Assembly: GCA_046483385.1 (NCBI GenBank)
Contig: JAWODG010000026.1
Coordinates: 38,388 to 102,387 of the forward strand
DNA from: B1Sed10-231 sp046483385
Lineage (GTDB): Bacteria; Planctomycetota; Brocadiia; SM23-32
Length of the DNA stretch: 64,000 bases
Direction: 5' to 3'
Part shown: positions 50,278-57,460 of the stretch, piece after piece
How the letters are laid out: every line of letters starts with the position of its first letter
Numbering within the stretch: position 1 is the stretch's first letter
Position numbers and translations under genes: made by a program
Notes under the pieces: model-generated
The model's input: the letters and a program-made list of their open reading frames with translations, nothing else
Databases searched by the model: none
Told to the model about the DNA's origin: nothing

Positions 50278-51489
50278 ATGGCAAACGCCCCCGTCCGAGT
50301 TGCCCACATCATCACCCGGATGATTCTGGGCGGCGCCCAGGAAAGCACCCTCGCCATCTGTGACGGCCTGCGCCGCCGCTCAGGGTGGGACCCGGTGCTT
50401 ATCACCGGCCCCCCGCTCGGCCCGGAGGGAGAACTGCTCAGCGAAGCCACTCGCCGGAACGTCCCCCTCATCCTCGTGCCCGAGATGCGGCGCGAAGTGC
50501 ATCCGTGGCGGGACACCGTCGCGTTCCTCAAGCTGGTCCGCATCCTGCGCCGAGCCCGACCGACGATCGTCCACACCCACAGTTCCAAGGCCGGCGTGCT
50601 CGGCCGTCTGGCGGCTCACGCCGCTCGCGTCCCGCTCATCCTTCACATGATCCGCGGCCTCCCCTTCCACCCGTACGCCTCGCCGACGGCCAACGCGGTG
50701 TTCTTCACCGCCGAGCGCATCGCCGCCCGGGTGACGGACCACTTCACCGCCGTCGGCAGCGTCATGGCCGACAAGGCCGCCGAGGCCGGACTCGGCGACC
50801 CCGACGACTTCACGGTCATACGCAGCGGCATCGACCTGAGCGCTTACGAGAATGTCCGTCGCCACCGCGAGGAGGCCCGGCGCCGTTTCGGCTTCGCTCC
50901 CGACGACGTGGTCATCGGCAAGGTCGCCCGGCTGTTCGAGCTGAAGGGCCACCGCTTTCTCATCCGCGCCGCCCCGCGGATCGTGGACCGCTGCCCCACC
51001 GCGCGCTTCCTGTTCCTCGGCGAGGGCATACTTCGGGAGGAACTCGAGGCGCTGGCCGACCGCCTCGGCGTGCGGGACCGCATCACTTTCGCCGGTCTCG
51101 TGCCGCCTAACGAGATACCGGCGCTCGTCGGCGGCATGGACGTGCTCGTCCACACCTCGCTGCGGGAAGGGCTGGCGCGCGTTCTGGTGCAGGCACTCCT
51201 CTGCGAAACGCCGGTCGTCACGTACGACCTGGACGGCGCACCGGAGGTCATCATCGACGGCGTCACGGGCCGACTCGTGCCCGGCGAATCCGTCGATGAA
51301 CTGGCGGACGCGGTCATCTGGACGATTCAGCATCCGGAGCAGGCACGGGCGATGGCCCGCGAGGGACGCCGCCGCTTCGCGCGCGAGTTCAGCGTCCAGA
51401 ACACCATCGAAACAACCCAGGCGCTCTACCGGGGACTGCTGCGGCGGCACGGACTGCCCGTTCCCCTCACCAGCCTTCCTCCCCGATGA
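50278..51489 (+). CDS. Glycosyltransferase, GT4 family
   Basis: 403 residues with two Rossmann-like halves (GT-B fold). The N-terminal HIITRMILGGAQESTLAI holds the glycine-rich acceptor-side loop. The C-terminal half has IGKVARLFELKGHRFLIRA, FLGEGILREELEALAD and the donor motif SLREGLARVLVQALLCETP, an E-x7-Q form of the usual E-x7-E. No signal peptide, so it acts at the cytoplasmic face, probably in glycolipid or exopolysaccharide assembly. Substrates unknown. It follows fabF by 32 bases and overlaps pcm tail-to-tail by 23 bases. Confidence 0.85.
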   Translation: MANAPVRVAHIITRMILGGAQESTLAICDGLRRRSGWDPVLITGPPLGPEGELLSEATRRNVPLILVPEMRREVHPWRDTVAFLKLVRILRRARPTIVHTHSSKAGVLGRLAAHAARVPLILHMIRGLPFHPYASPTANAVFFTAERIAARVTDHFTAVGSVMADKAAEAGLGDPDDFTVIRSGIDLSAYENVRRHREEARRRFGFAPDDVVIGKVARLFELKGHRFLIRAAPRIVDRCPTARFLFLGEGILREELEALADRLGVRDRITFAGLVPPNEIPALVGGMDVLVHTSLREGLARVLVQALLCETPVVTYDLDGAPEVIIDGVTGRLVPGESVDELADAVIWTIQHPEQARAMAREGRRRFAREFSVQNTIETTQALYRGLLRRHGLPVPLTSLPPR

Positions 51490-52120
51490 GCTGCACGAAC
51501 ACGCAATCACCAAGCGCCCGCTCCCTGATTTCGCCGCTCCGATCGCGCCAGTAGGCGGTCAGGACCTGGTGATGCCGGCTGCCCACGGGCGCGATGAGGC
51601 GCCCATCGGAACCCAGCTGCTCCAGCAACGTCTCCGGGCGGTGCGGCGCCCCCGCTGTCACGAGGATGCGGTCGAACGGCGCCTCCCCGGGCCACCCCAG
51701 CGACCCGTCCCCCACCCTGTAGAACACATTGCCATAGCCCAACCAACCCAGTGTCCGCTGCGCCCTCTCGCTCAGTTCCGGCACCCGCTCGACAGTGAAC
51801 ACCTCGTCCGCCAGTTCGGCCAGAACCGCGGTCTGATACCCGGACCCCGTTCCCACCTCCAGTACCCTCTCCCGCCCCGCCAGGTGGAGCTTCTCGGTCA
51901 TCAGCGCCACGATGAAGGGCTGGGAAATGGTCTGCCCGTGCCCGATGGGCATGGCCCGGTCGGAGTAAGCCCGCGAACGGTCGCCGGGGCGCACGAACTC
52001 CTCCCTTGGCACCCGGCGCATAGCGTCCAGAACACCCTCGTCGCGTATCCCGCGCCCGGCGATCTGGCGTTCCACCATGCGCTCGCGTGCACCTTCATGA
52101 TCTGTGCGCGCCGGGGTCAT
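51467..52120 (-). CDS. pcm: Protein-L-isoaspartate O-methyltransferase
   Basis: Repairs isoaspartyl residues using SAM. It has 217 residues. Conserved: the substrate-side AYSDRAMPIGHGQTISQPF, motif I VLEVGTGSGYQTAVLAELA and FDRILVTAGAPHRPETLLEQ. The start at 52120 (MTPARTDHEG) is chosen because the frame upstream runs antisense through the YjbQ gene. Convergent with the glycosyltransferase gene. Confidence 0.92.
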   Translation of the reverse strand: MTPARTDHEGARERMVERQIAGRGIRDEGVLDAMRRVPREEFVRPGDRSRAYSDRAMPIGHGQTISQPFIVALMTEKLHLAGRERVLEVGTGSGYQTAVLAELADEVFTVERVPELSERAQRTLGWLGYGNVFYRVGDGSLGWPGEAPFDRILVTAGAPHRPETLLEQLGSDGRLIAPVGSRHHQVLTAYWRDRSGEIRERALGDCVFVQLIGEEGW

Positions 52121-52216
52121 TCCGCCGCCCCCGAAATGCCGTTTTCTGTTTCGCAGCCGGTTCCCATGTTGTAAGATAAAGACCTTGCCAGAACTCCGAA
52201 ATACGCAGAGGACGAA

Positions 52217-52642
52217 ATGAGCGCCAAACTCGAAACGAGAACCTTCGTCTTCAGCACGGAAGCCGAGATGGACGTCGTCGACGTCACCAAGGACGTCGCG
52301 GACATCCTCAGCGAGGTCGAAGTCTCGGACGGCACGGTCACCGTCTTCGTGCCCGGCTCCACCGGCGCCGTCTCCACCATGGAGTACGAACCGGGGCTGG
52401 TCAAGGACATGAAGGAGCTGTTCGAGAAGATAGCCCCGAAGGACCACTACTACCACCACGAGGAACGCTGGCACGACAAGAACGGCCACAGCCACGTGCG
52501 CGCCAGCATGATCGGTCCCTCGGTGGTCATCCCGTTCCGGGACAAGCGCCTGATGCTCGGCACCTGGCAGCAGATCGTGTTTTTCGACTTCGACGTGCGC
52601 GCCCGCGAACGCGAGCTGATCGTCCAGATAATCGGCGAGTAG
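52217..52642 (+). CDS. YjbQ/UPF0047 family protein
   Basis: 141 residues of the secondary thiamine-phosphate synthase-like (UPF0047) family. Signature parts: VFVPGSTGAVSTMEYEPGL, the HHEERWHDKNGHSHVRAS stretch and GTWQQIVFFDFDVRARERE. The conserved histidines may bind metal. The true cellular role of the family is uncertain. It is transcribed away from pcm and precedes the tRNA gene. Confidence 0.9.
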   Translation: MSAKLETRTFVFSTEAEMDVVDVTKDVADILSEVEVSDGTVTVFVPGSTGAVSTMEYEPGLVKDMKELFEKIAPKDHYYHHEERWHDKNGHSHVRASMIGPSVVIPFRDKRLMLGTWQQIVFFDFDVRARERELIVQIIGE

Positions 52643-52707
52643 CCGCGTGCTCGGGCGCAGGATGCGCCACCCGTCGCATCCCGGCAGCATCGGGCAGGCA
52701 TTGCGGC

Positions 52708-52735
52708 TTGACGCCGGGCGGCGCGACGCTATAAT
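52708..52735 (+). promoter_or_regulatory. Promoter of tRNA-Pro
   Basis: TTGACG at 52708-52713, a 16-base spacer and a perfect TATAAT at 52730-52735, 12 bases before the tRNA 5' end. Confidence 0.85.
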
Positions 52736-52747
52736 CGCCTTTCAGGT

Positions 52748-52826
52748 CGGGGCGTGGCCCAGTCTGGCTTAGGGCGCTACACTGGGGGTGTAGAGGTCCC
52801 CGGTTCGAATCCGGGCGCCCCGACCA
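52748..52826 (+). tRNA. tRNA-Pro (anticodon GGG)
   Basis: Complete cloverleaf. Acceptor stem CGGGGCG pairs with CGCCCCG (52816-52822), with A as discriminator and CCA encoded (52824-52826). D stem GCCC/GGGC, anticodon stem CTACA/TGTAG with loop CTGGGGG, anticodon GGG at 52784-52786, T stem CCCGG/CCGGG around TTCGAAT. The C1-G72 pair is a proline tRNA feature. A terminator follows at once. A recombinase remnant lies against its 3' side on the other strand. Confidence 0.97.
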
Positions 52827-53660
52827 TCCTGCAAAACGAGCCCTTCGGCGATTACGTCGAAGGGCTTTCTCCATACAGGGCAAAGACTTACGTCAATCAG
52901 CCGATAGTTCAAACAGAGGATTTCGAGGATCTGGCGTTTCTCGGGACCATCTGACGTATTCCACGTCTCAGCCAGGGTTTGTGATAGTTCAAACACCTTG
53001 ACGGCCAGATCGGCGTGCTCGCTCTGCTGGCGGCCCTGGGCCTCGATCTGGAGGGTCAGTTTCGCCTCCCGGTCGCGCAGTTCACGGTGCTTGGCAGCGA
53101 ACGTCTCCCGGTCGATCTCATCCAGCAGGCGCATGTCCAGTAGCCGGTCCTTCTGGCGCCTCACTTCCACGAGTTGCCGTTCGATCCGCTCGTGTCGCTT
53201 GATCCCTGCCTTCTGGGTCTCCTTCGTCTTGGCCCGCAACGCCTTCGCGATCCATCGCCGGACGCTGGCGTCCTCTATCTTCAGGCCCTGGAACATCTCC
53301 ATCACCTGCTCGTCGAGGTCGGCTTCCGTGACCCGAACGCGTGGGTGCCCGTCGGCGGTGTAGCGCGTGCAGCGGTAGTAGCGGTAACCTTCGGGCCCGA
53401 CTTGAGCTGCCTCGTCTTGACCTCGACGCAGATTGGCCGACCGCAGTGCACGCACTCGACCAACCCGCTGGCGTAGACGCTCTCGTGGCTGGCGTAGGTG
53501 GCGTCGCAGAGCAGGACCTGCACCCGCTCGAACAGGCACCGCTCCACCTGCGGCTCTTGCGTTCCGGGATGCCACTCGTCGTGCCAGCGCACCTCGCCGA
53601 TGTAGGAGCGGTTCGGGGAGCGTCGATGCTGGCGGAGAACGGCCGTAGAAGGGGACGCAG
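52769..53660 (-). pseudogene. Large serine recombinase remnant (truncated and frameshifted)
   Basis: C-terminal half of a large serine recombinase. Read from the right: PNRSYIGEVRWHDEWHPGTQ (recombinase domain), ERCLFERVQVLL, the zinc ribbon beginning SGLVECVHCGRPICVEVKT, then after a frame change YRYYRCTRYTADGH, the long coiled coil (RIERQLVEVRRQKDRLLDM, DEIDRETFAAKHRELRDRE) and SLCPVWRKPFDVIAEGLV. The frameshift lies near 53391-53400 in a GGGCCC run. The N-terminal catalytic resolvase domain is missing; the remnant begins just after the next gene. Its frame runs on antisense through the tRNA terminator and tRNA, ending inside it. Not expected to be active. Confidence 0.8.
52839..52866 (+). 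terminator. Intrinsic terminator of tRNA-Pro
   Basis: AGCCCTTCG (52839-52847) pairs with CGAAGGGCT (52858-52866), extendable by two pairs, followed by TTTCT. It is 12 bases after the tRNA CCA end. Confidence 0.8.
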
Positions 53661-53669
53661 GTGGCTGGC

Positions 53670-54605
53670 TTACTCGTCGGGTGGCCGGCTGGAGAGGTCG
53701 AGATGCCCCCGTGACCGCCTGGTGCTGCGTATGTCAGCGTCGAGGCGCTGCTTGATGGCCTCTTCGCCTAGCTTCTCGGCCTGATCGCGCGTCAGACTGC
53801 CGCACGCCTCCTGGACGGCCTGGGGGATGGCCGCGTAAGCTTCCTGGAAGAGCTCATCGCCAGGCTGGGGATCGGCAGTGTCCGGCCTGTAGAACTCGAC
53901 GTCGAAGTCTTCATGCCACCTGCGCACTACGGTTTGAGCCCACGCGATGGCGTTCTCGTTGTCCTCGGACGTGATCTCGTAATCGTCGACGTGCGGCGCC
54001 TCCACGGGCTGCTCCACCCCGCGTCCGTCGGGCGTCCGCTGCTTGCACCGCGGGCACCACGGCACCTTGCGGCCCGCGTTCGCCCAGTAGCGGCCCCTCT
54101 TGACCCGACGCGACACCGTATCCCGGTCCAACCTGCAATGTGGCTGCTCCCGTGCACGACGACTGAACTCGCGGAAGGACACGAACTCCACCCCATCGGC
54201 GCCGCAGCTCGGACAGTGGGTGCGCGTCCAGAGTCTCGGTGGACGGTTTGTCTTCCTCTTGGCCTCAAGCGTGGCTTCTGGCCCCGCCGGCGGGGTCCGC
54301 GGTGGCACCTTGGGAAGGTTCTCGGCTTCCTTCTGGGGCGCGCCCCCGCGCTCACCGGCATTCCGGTCTCCAGTACGCGCCGCGCGGCGGTTGCGGTTGT
54401 AATCGAGGATGAGCTTCAGCCATTTGCGGCGTTCCTTGTACTCGGACCGGCCAGTCCTTCTGTTTTCCCGCTGGATGCGGGAAGGCTGAAGGGGCTGCTT
54501 CAGGCACGCTTCCAGGAGGGCCAGCTCCTCATCGTTCAGATCCGGCGGCTCGTTGGCGTCCAGAAGGCGCTGGATAAGAGGGTGGTCAGACCAGTCCGAC
54601 GGCAT
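53670..54605 (-). CDS. Unknown protein with two CxxC motifs, linked to the recombinase remnant
   Basis: 311 residues, not recognised. The first ~60 residues are acidic/helical (IQRLLDANEPPDLNDEELAL). A basic Arg/Lys region (NRRTGRSEYKERRKWLKL) follows, then CPSC near the middle and CPRC about 60 residues later, which could form one zinc site. Between them RDTVSRRVKRGRYWANAGRK looks nucleic-acid binding. The C-terminus is charged. The start at 54605 (MPSDWSDHPLIQ) has GGGAG seven bases upstream. It directly precedes the recombinase remnant on the same strand and may be cargo of the same decayed element. Confidence 0.55.
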   Translation of the reverse strand: MPSDWSDHPLIQRLLDANEPPDLNDEELALLEACLKQPLQPSRIQRENRRTGRSEYKERRKWLKLILDYNRNRRAARTGDRNAGERGGAPQKEAENLPKVPPRTPPAGPEATLEAKRKTNRPPRLWTRTHCPSCGADGVEFVSFREFSRRAREQPHCRLDRDTVSRRVKRGRYWANAGRKVPWCPRCKQRTPDGRGVEQPVEAPHVDDYEITSEDNENAIAWAQTVVRRWHEDFDVEFYRPDTADPQPGDELFQEAYAAIPQAVQEACGSLTRDQAEKLGEEAIKQRLDADIRSTRRSRGHLDLSSRPPDE

Positions 54606-54833
54606 CTCCGGCTCCCGTGTCCGGTCCCGGGAAGGGGACGTGCGGAGCAGGCGGCCGGGATACCCGCGCTTCCCGCTGCAGACGGTAGCCCCGCACATGG
54701 ATGCTCACATCATATCCGTCAGAACAGCGTGCCGGAAGTTGACAGAGCATCTTTTGGCCAGCTTAATGCGCGTTGGAAAGGGGTCCAGTGGGTGGGGCGT
54801 TCAACGCGGTCACATCCAGTTCTCCTGCGGCTG

Positions 54834-55715
54834 CTACGACCGGGGGCGTTGATGCGGACCGGGACCGCTGTCCGCCGCCTGCCTCGTGTGCTCCGAGCGC
54901 CACGATCCGGGGGTCAGCCCGGTCAGTTCGCGGAAGCGCCGGTAGAAGTACTTCTCGTTCCCGTAGCCGCAGGCGCGGGCGACAACGCTGACCTTCAGGT
55001 CAGTCTTCGCCAGCAGCCGTTTCGCCCGCTCAAGGCGCAGCGACTGGATGTAATCGATCGGTGTTGTGTCAAGTTCCTGCCTGAACGCCGCGAGCAAGAC
55101 CTGGCGGCTGACGTGCAGCCGGTCGGCGAGGCCGCTCACGTTGATGCCGGTGTCCAGAAGTGACACCAGCAACGCTCTGGCCTCGCGAACGAGACGCTCC
55201 CGTGAACTTCCGCTTTGCCGGGTCCCGGTGAAGCCGCGGCAGGCGGAGACCAGCTCGAACAGCAGGGAAAGCGCGCGGTACGGTTCACGGTCCTCGCGGC
55301 GCGCGTAGAACTCGAACATCGCCTGGAAGCAGCGGATGGCACGCTCCGGCTCGACCGGCCGCAAGGTCTGGCGGCTCGGGGTGAAGCCGACGGCGCGGGC
55401 CAGGGGCTCCGCGCCCTCTCCGGCGAGTTTCATCCAGTAGAAGTGCCACGGATCGTCCGGATCTTCGCCGAAATCGTGGGCTATCCCCGGCCAGACGCAG
55501 AACATGTCGCCCGGGCCGATCCGGAAGGAGCCGTTCCCCGAGGCAAAGGTCCCGTGCCCGCGCGTGACGAGATGCGGGTACAAGGCATCAAGCACCGCCG
55601 AGCGACGCGACCCGCCGTAGCCGGTAAGCTCACCCACGGTGTCCGCCCAGACGGCGGCCCCCCGCAGCCCCTCGGGGCGGGGCCACACGTGCGCGACGAC
55701 CTGCTCTTCAGCCAT
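54834..55715 (-). CDS. AraC-family transcriptional regulator
   Basis: 293 residues. The N-terminal part is a cupin-like sensing domain (LVTRGHGTFASGNGSFRIGP, then GDMFCVWPGIAHDFGEDPDD). The C-terminal ~100 residues hold the AraC double helix-turn-helix: VSGLADRLHVSRQVLLAAFR, IDYIQSLRLERAKRLLAKTD and ACGYGNEKYFYRRFRELTG. It is divergent from the sulfatase-radical enzyme cluster and is the natural candidate to control it; the ligand is unknown, probably a sugar. Confidence 0.9.
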   Translation of the reverse strand: MAEEQVVAHVWPRPEGLRGAAVWADTVGELTGYGGSRRSAVLDALYPHLVTRGHGTFASGNGSFRIGPGDMFCVWPGIAHDFGEDPDDPWHFYWMKLAGEGAEPLARAVGFTPSRQTLRPVEPERAIRCFQAMFEFYARREDREPYRALSLLFELVSACRGFTGTRQSGSSRERLVREARALLVSLLDTGINVSGLADRLHVSRQVLLAAFRQELDTTPIDYIQSLRLERAKRLLAKTDLKVSVVARACGYGNEKYFYRRFRELTGLTPGSWRSEHTRQAADSGPGPHQRPRS

Positions 55716-55913
55716 GTCAAAAGGTTACCATATTCTCACAGAAAGTGACCTTGATCGCGTTGTGCCAGGTCCTCGTAGGCCCTAAACTAAACTACCGCCC
55801 GCAGCGGCAGTGTCAAATAGCAACCTGCGTTCCGCTGGATCGGACTACTGCTACTCGCCGTGCGAGAGGAAGCGCCGCTTCCCCAGGCATCGACGGCCCA
55901 GGAGCGAAAAGCG

Positions 55914-57458
55914 ATGGCCGGACATCCCCGTTTCCTCGTCTTCTGCGTCGACCAAATGCAGGCCGCGTGCATGAGTTGCGTGGGACATCCGGACGTCCGG
56001 ACCCCGAACCTGGACCGACTGGCGAGCGAGGGCACGCTCTTCTCTCGCACCTACTGCGAAAACCCCGTCTGCACACCGTCCCGCGTCAGCATCATGACAG
56101 GGCTCTCGTCACGCCAGCACGGCGTCTACACCAACGGATCGATGATCCCCTCGGACGTGCCGACCGTGCCCTCCGTGCTGCGCGAGGCGGGCTACCGCAC
56201 GAAGTCCGTCGGCAAGCTGCACCTGCAGCCATGGAGCCATGAAAGCTCCCCGGAGTCGCATGGTAATATACCGGAGGGATACTTCGGCTTCGAGAGTTGC
56301 GACTTCGTAGCCGGTCACGTGCACTACGTGCGCGGGGACTACCGCGAATGGCTCATCCGGGAGCACCCGGAGTGGGCGAAGGACCTGGTCAAGCGCAGAC
56401 ACGAGGACATCTGGTCCTACTATGAGGACGAGGACGCGCACGTGCCGTCCAGCAGGCTCTGCCGAACCTGGCGGATGGAGGTCCCGCCGGAGCTGCACTA
56501 CAACAACTGGATCGCCGACCGCTCCATCGACTACATCAAGGGACTGGACGATGACGAGGAGTTCTTCCTGTGGTCTTCATTCCCTGACCCCCACCACCCG
56601 TTCGCCGCCTGTAAGCCGTACAGCGAGATGTATGACCCGGACGAGATCGAGCTGCCGGCGAGTTGGGCGGAGCCGACGGAGGACATGCCGGACATCCCCC
56701 GCTGGCAGCACGGCATCGACCTGGACGACTGGGACGAGCGAGGCCTGCGGGAGATGCTGGCGCAGACCTACGGGATGATCTCCCACGTCGACGACAACGT
56801 CGGCCGCGTGATGGAGGCCCTGCGCGAGACCGGCCGCGACGAGAACACCGTTGTCGTCTTCATGGCGGACCACGGCGACTACCTGGGCGGCCACCACCTG
56901 ATCTGCAAGGGCATGCTGCCCTACGAAGAGCTGGTGCGCGTGCCCTACCTATGGCGCGCGCCCGGCGGCGCGGTGGGACAGGAGATATCGGAGCCGTGCA
57001 GCCTGCTGGACTTCGCCCCGACGGTGCTGAATTACGCGGGGGTGCCGCTGGAGAACCTGATGCCGGCCCCCAGCCGGGGCACCGGCCCGTGGCACTATGC
57101 GCAGGAAGTCATCGAGCCGTGGTTCCACGGTGTCGACCTGCGGGAAACGCTCGAGACCGGCTCCGAACCCGACCGCCCGCCGTTGATCATCGCCAAGGAG
57201 GAAAACCGATTCCCCGAGCACCTGGGCATGGAGCGCGCCGTGCGCGGGCGGACGCTGGTGACGGAGCGCTACAAGCTGGCAATCTTCGCCCGGCCGGGTA
57301 ACAACGCGCTCTACGATCTGCAGGAAGACCCCCACGAGTTACATAACCTGTGGAACGAACCCGCCGCGCGGGACGTGAAACTGCAACTGCTGGAGACCTG
57401 CGCCCGGCGCAGCGCCTGGACCGAATACCCCGGCCGGGGCCGCATTGGAGGAGCCTGA
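55914..57458 (+). CDS. Sulfatase (formylglycine-dependent, S1 family)
   Basis: Hydrolyses a sulfate ester. It has 514 residues. The maturation motif C-T-P-S-R is at 53-57 (CENPVCTPSRVSIMTGL); Cys53 must become formylglycine. RFLVFCVDQM holds the first metal-site aspartate, followed by Gln where many family members have a second Asp. The later site is MADHGDYLGGHHLICKG, with KSVGKLHLQPW holding Lys and His. No signal peptide is visible, so it appears cytoplasmic. The start at 55914 (MAGHPRFL) follows GGAG by nine bases. First gene of the cluster; the sulfated substrate is unknown. Confidence 0.9.
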   Translation: MAGHPRFLVFCVDQMQAACMSCVGHPDVRTPNLDRLASEGTLFSRTYCENPVCTPSRVSIMTGLSSRQHGVYTNGSMIPSDVPTVPSVLREAGYRTKSVGKLHLQPWSHESSPESHGNIPEGYFGFESCDFVAGHVHYVRGDYREWLIREHPEWAKDLVKRRHEDIWSYYEDEDAHVPSSRLCRTWRMEVPPELHYNNWIADRSIDYIKGLDDDEEFFLWSSFPDPHHPFAACKPYSEMYDPDEIELPASWAEPTEDMPDIPRWQHGIDLDDWDERGLREMLAQTYGMISHVDDNVGRVMEALRETGRDENTVVVFMADHGDYLGGHHLICKGMLPYEELVRVPYLWRAPGGAVGQEISEPCSLLDFAPTVLNYAGVPLENLMPAPSRGTGPWHYAQEVIEPWFHGVDLRETLETGSEPDRPPLIIAKEENRFPEHLGMERAVRGRTLVTERYKLAIFARPGNNALYDLQEDPHELHNLWNEPAARDVKLQLLETCARRSAWTEYPGRGRIGGA

Positions 57459-57460
57459 CC

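Noticed and set aside
54739..54767. TTGACA, 17-base spacer, CTTAAT on the plus strand
   Set aside because: It looks like a promoter, but no plus-strand gene follows within 1 kb; both neighbours are on the minus strand. A small RNA cannot be excluded, but nothing else supports it.
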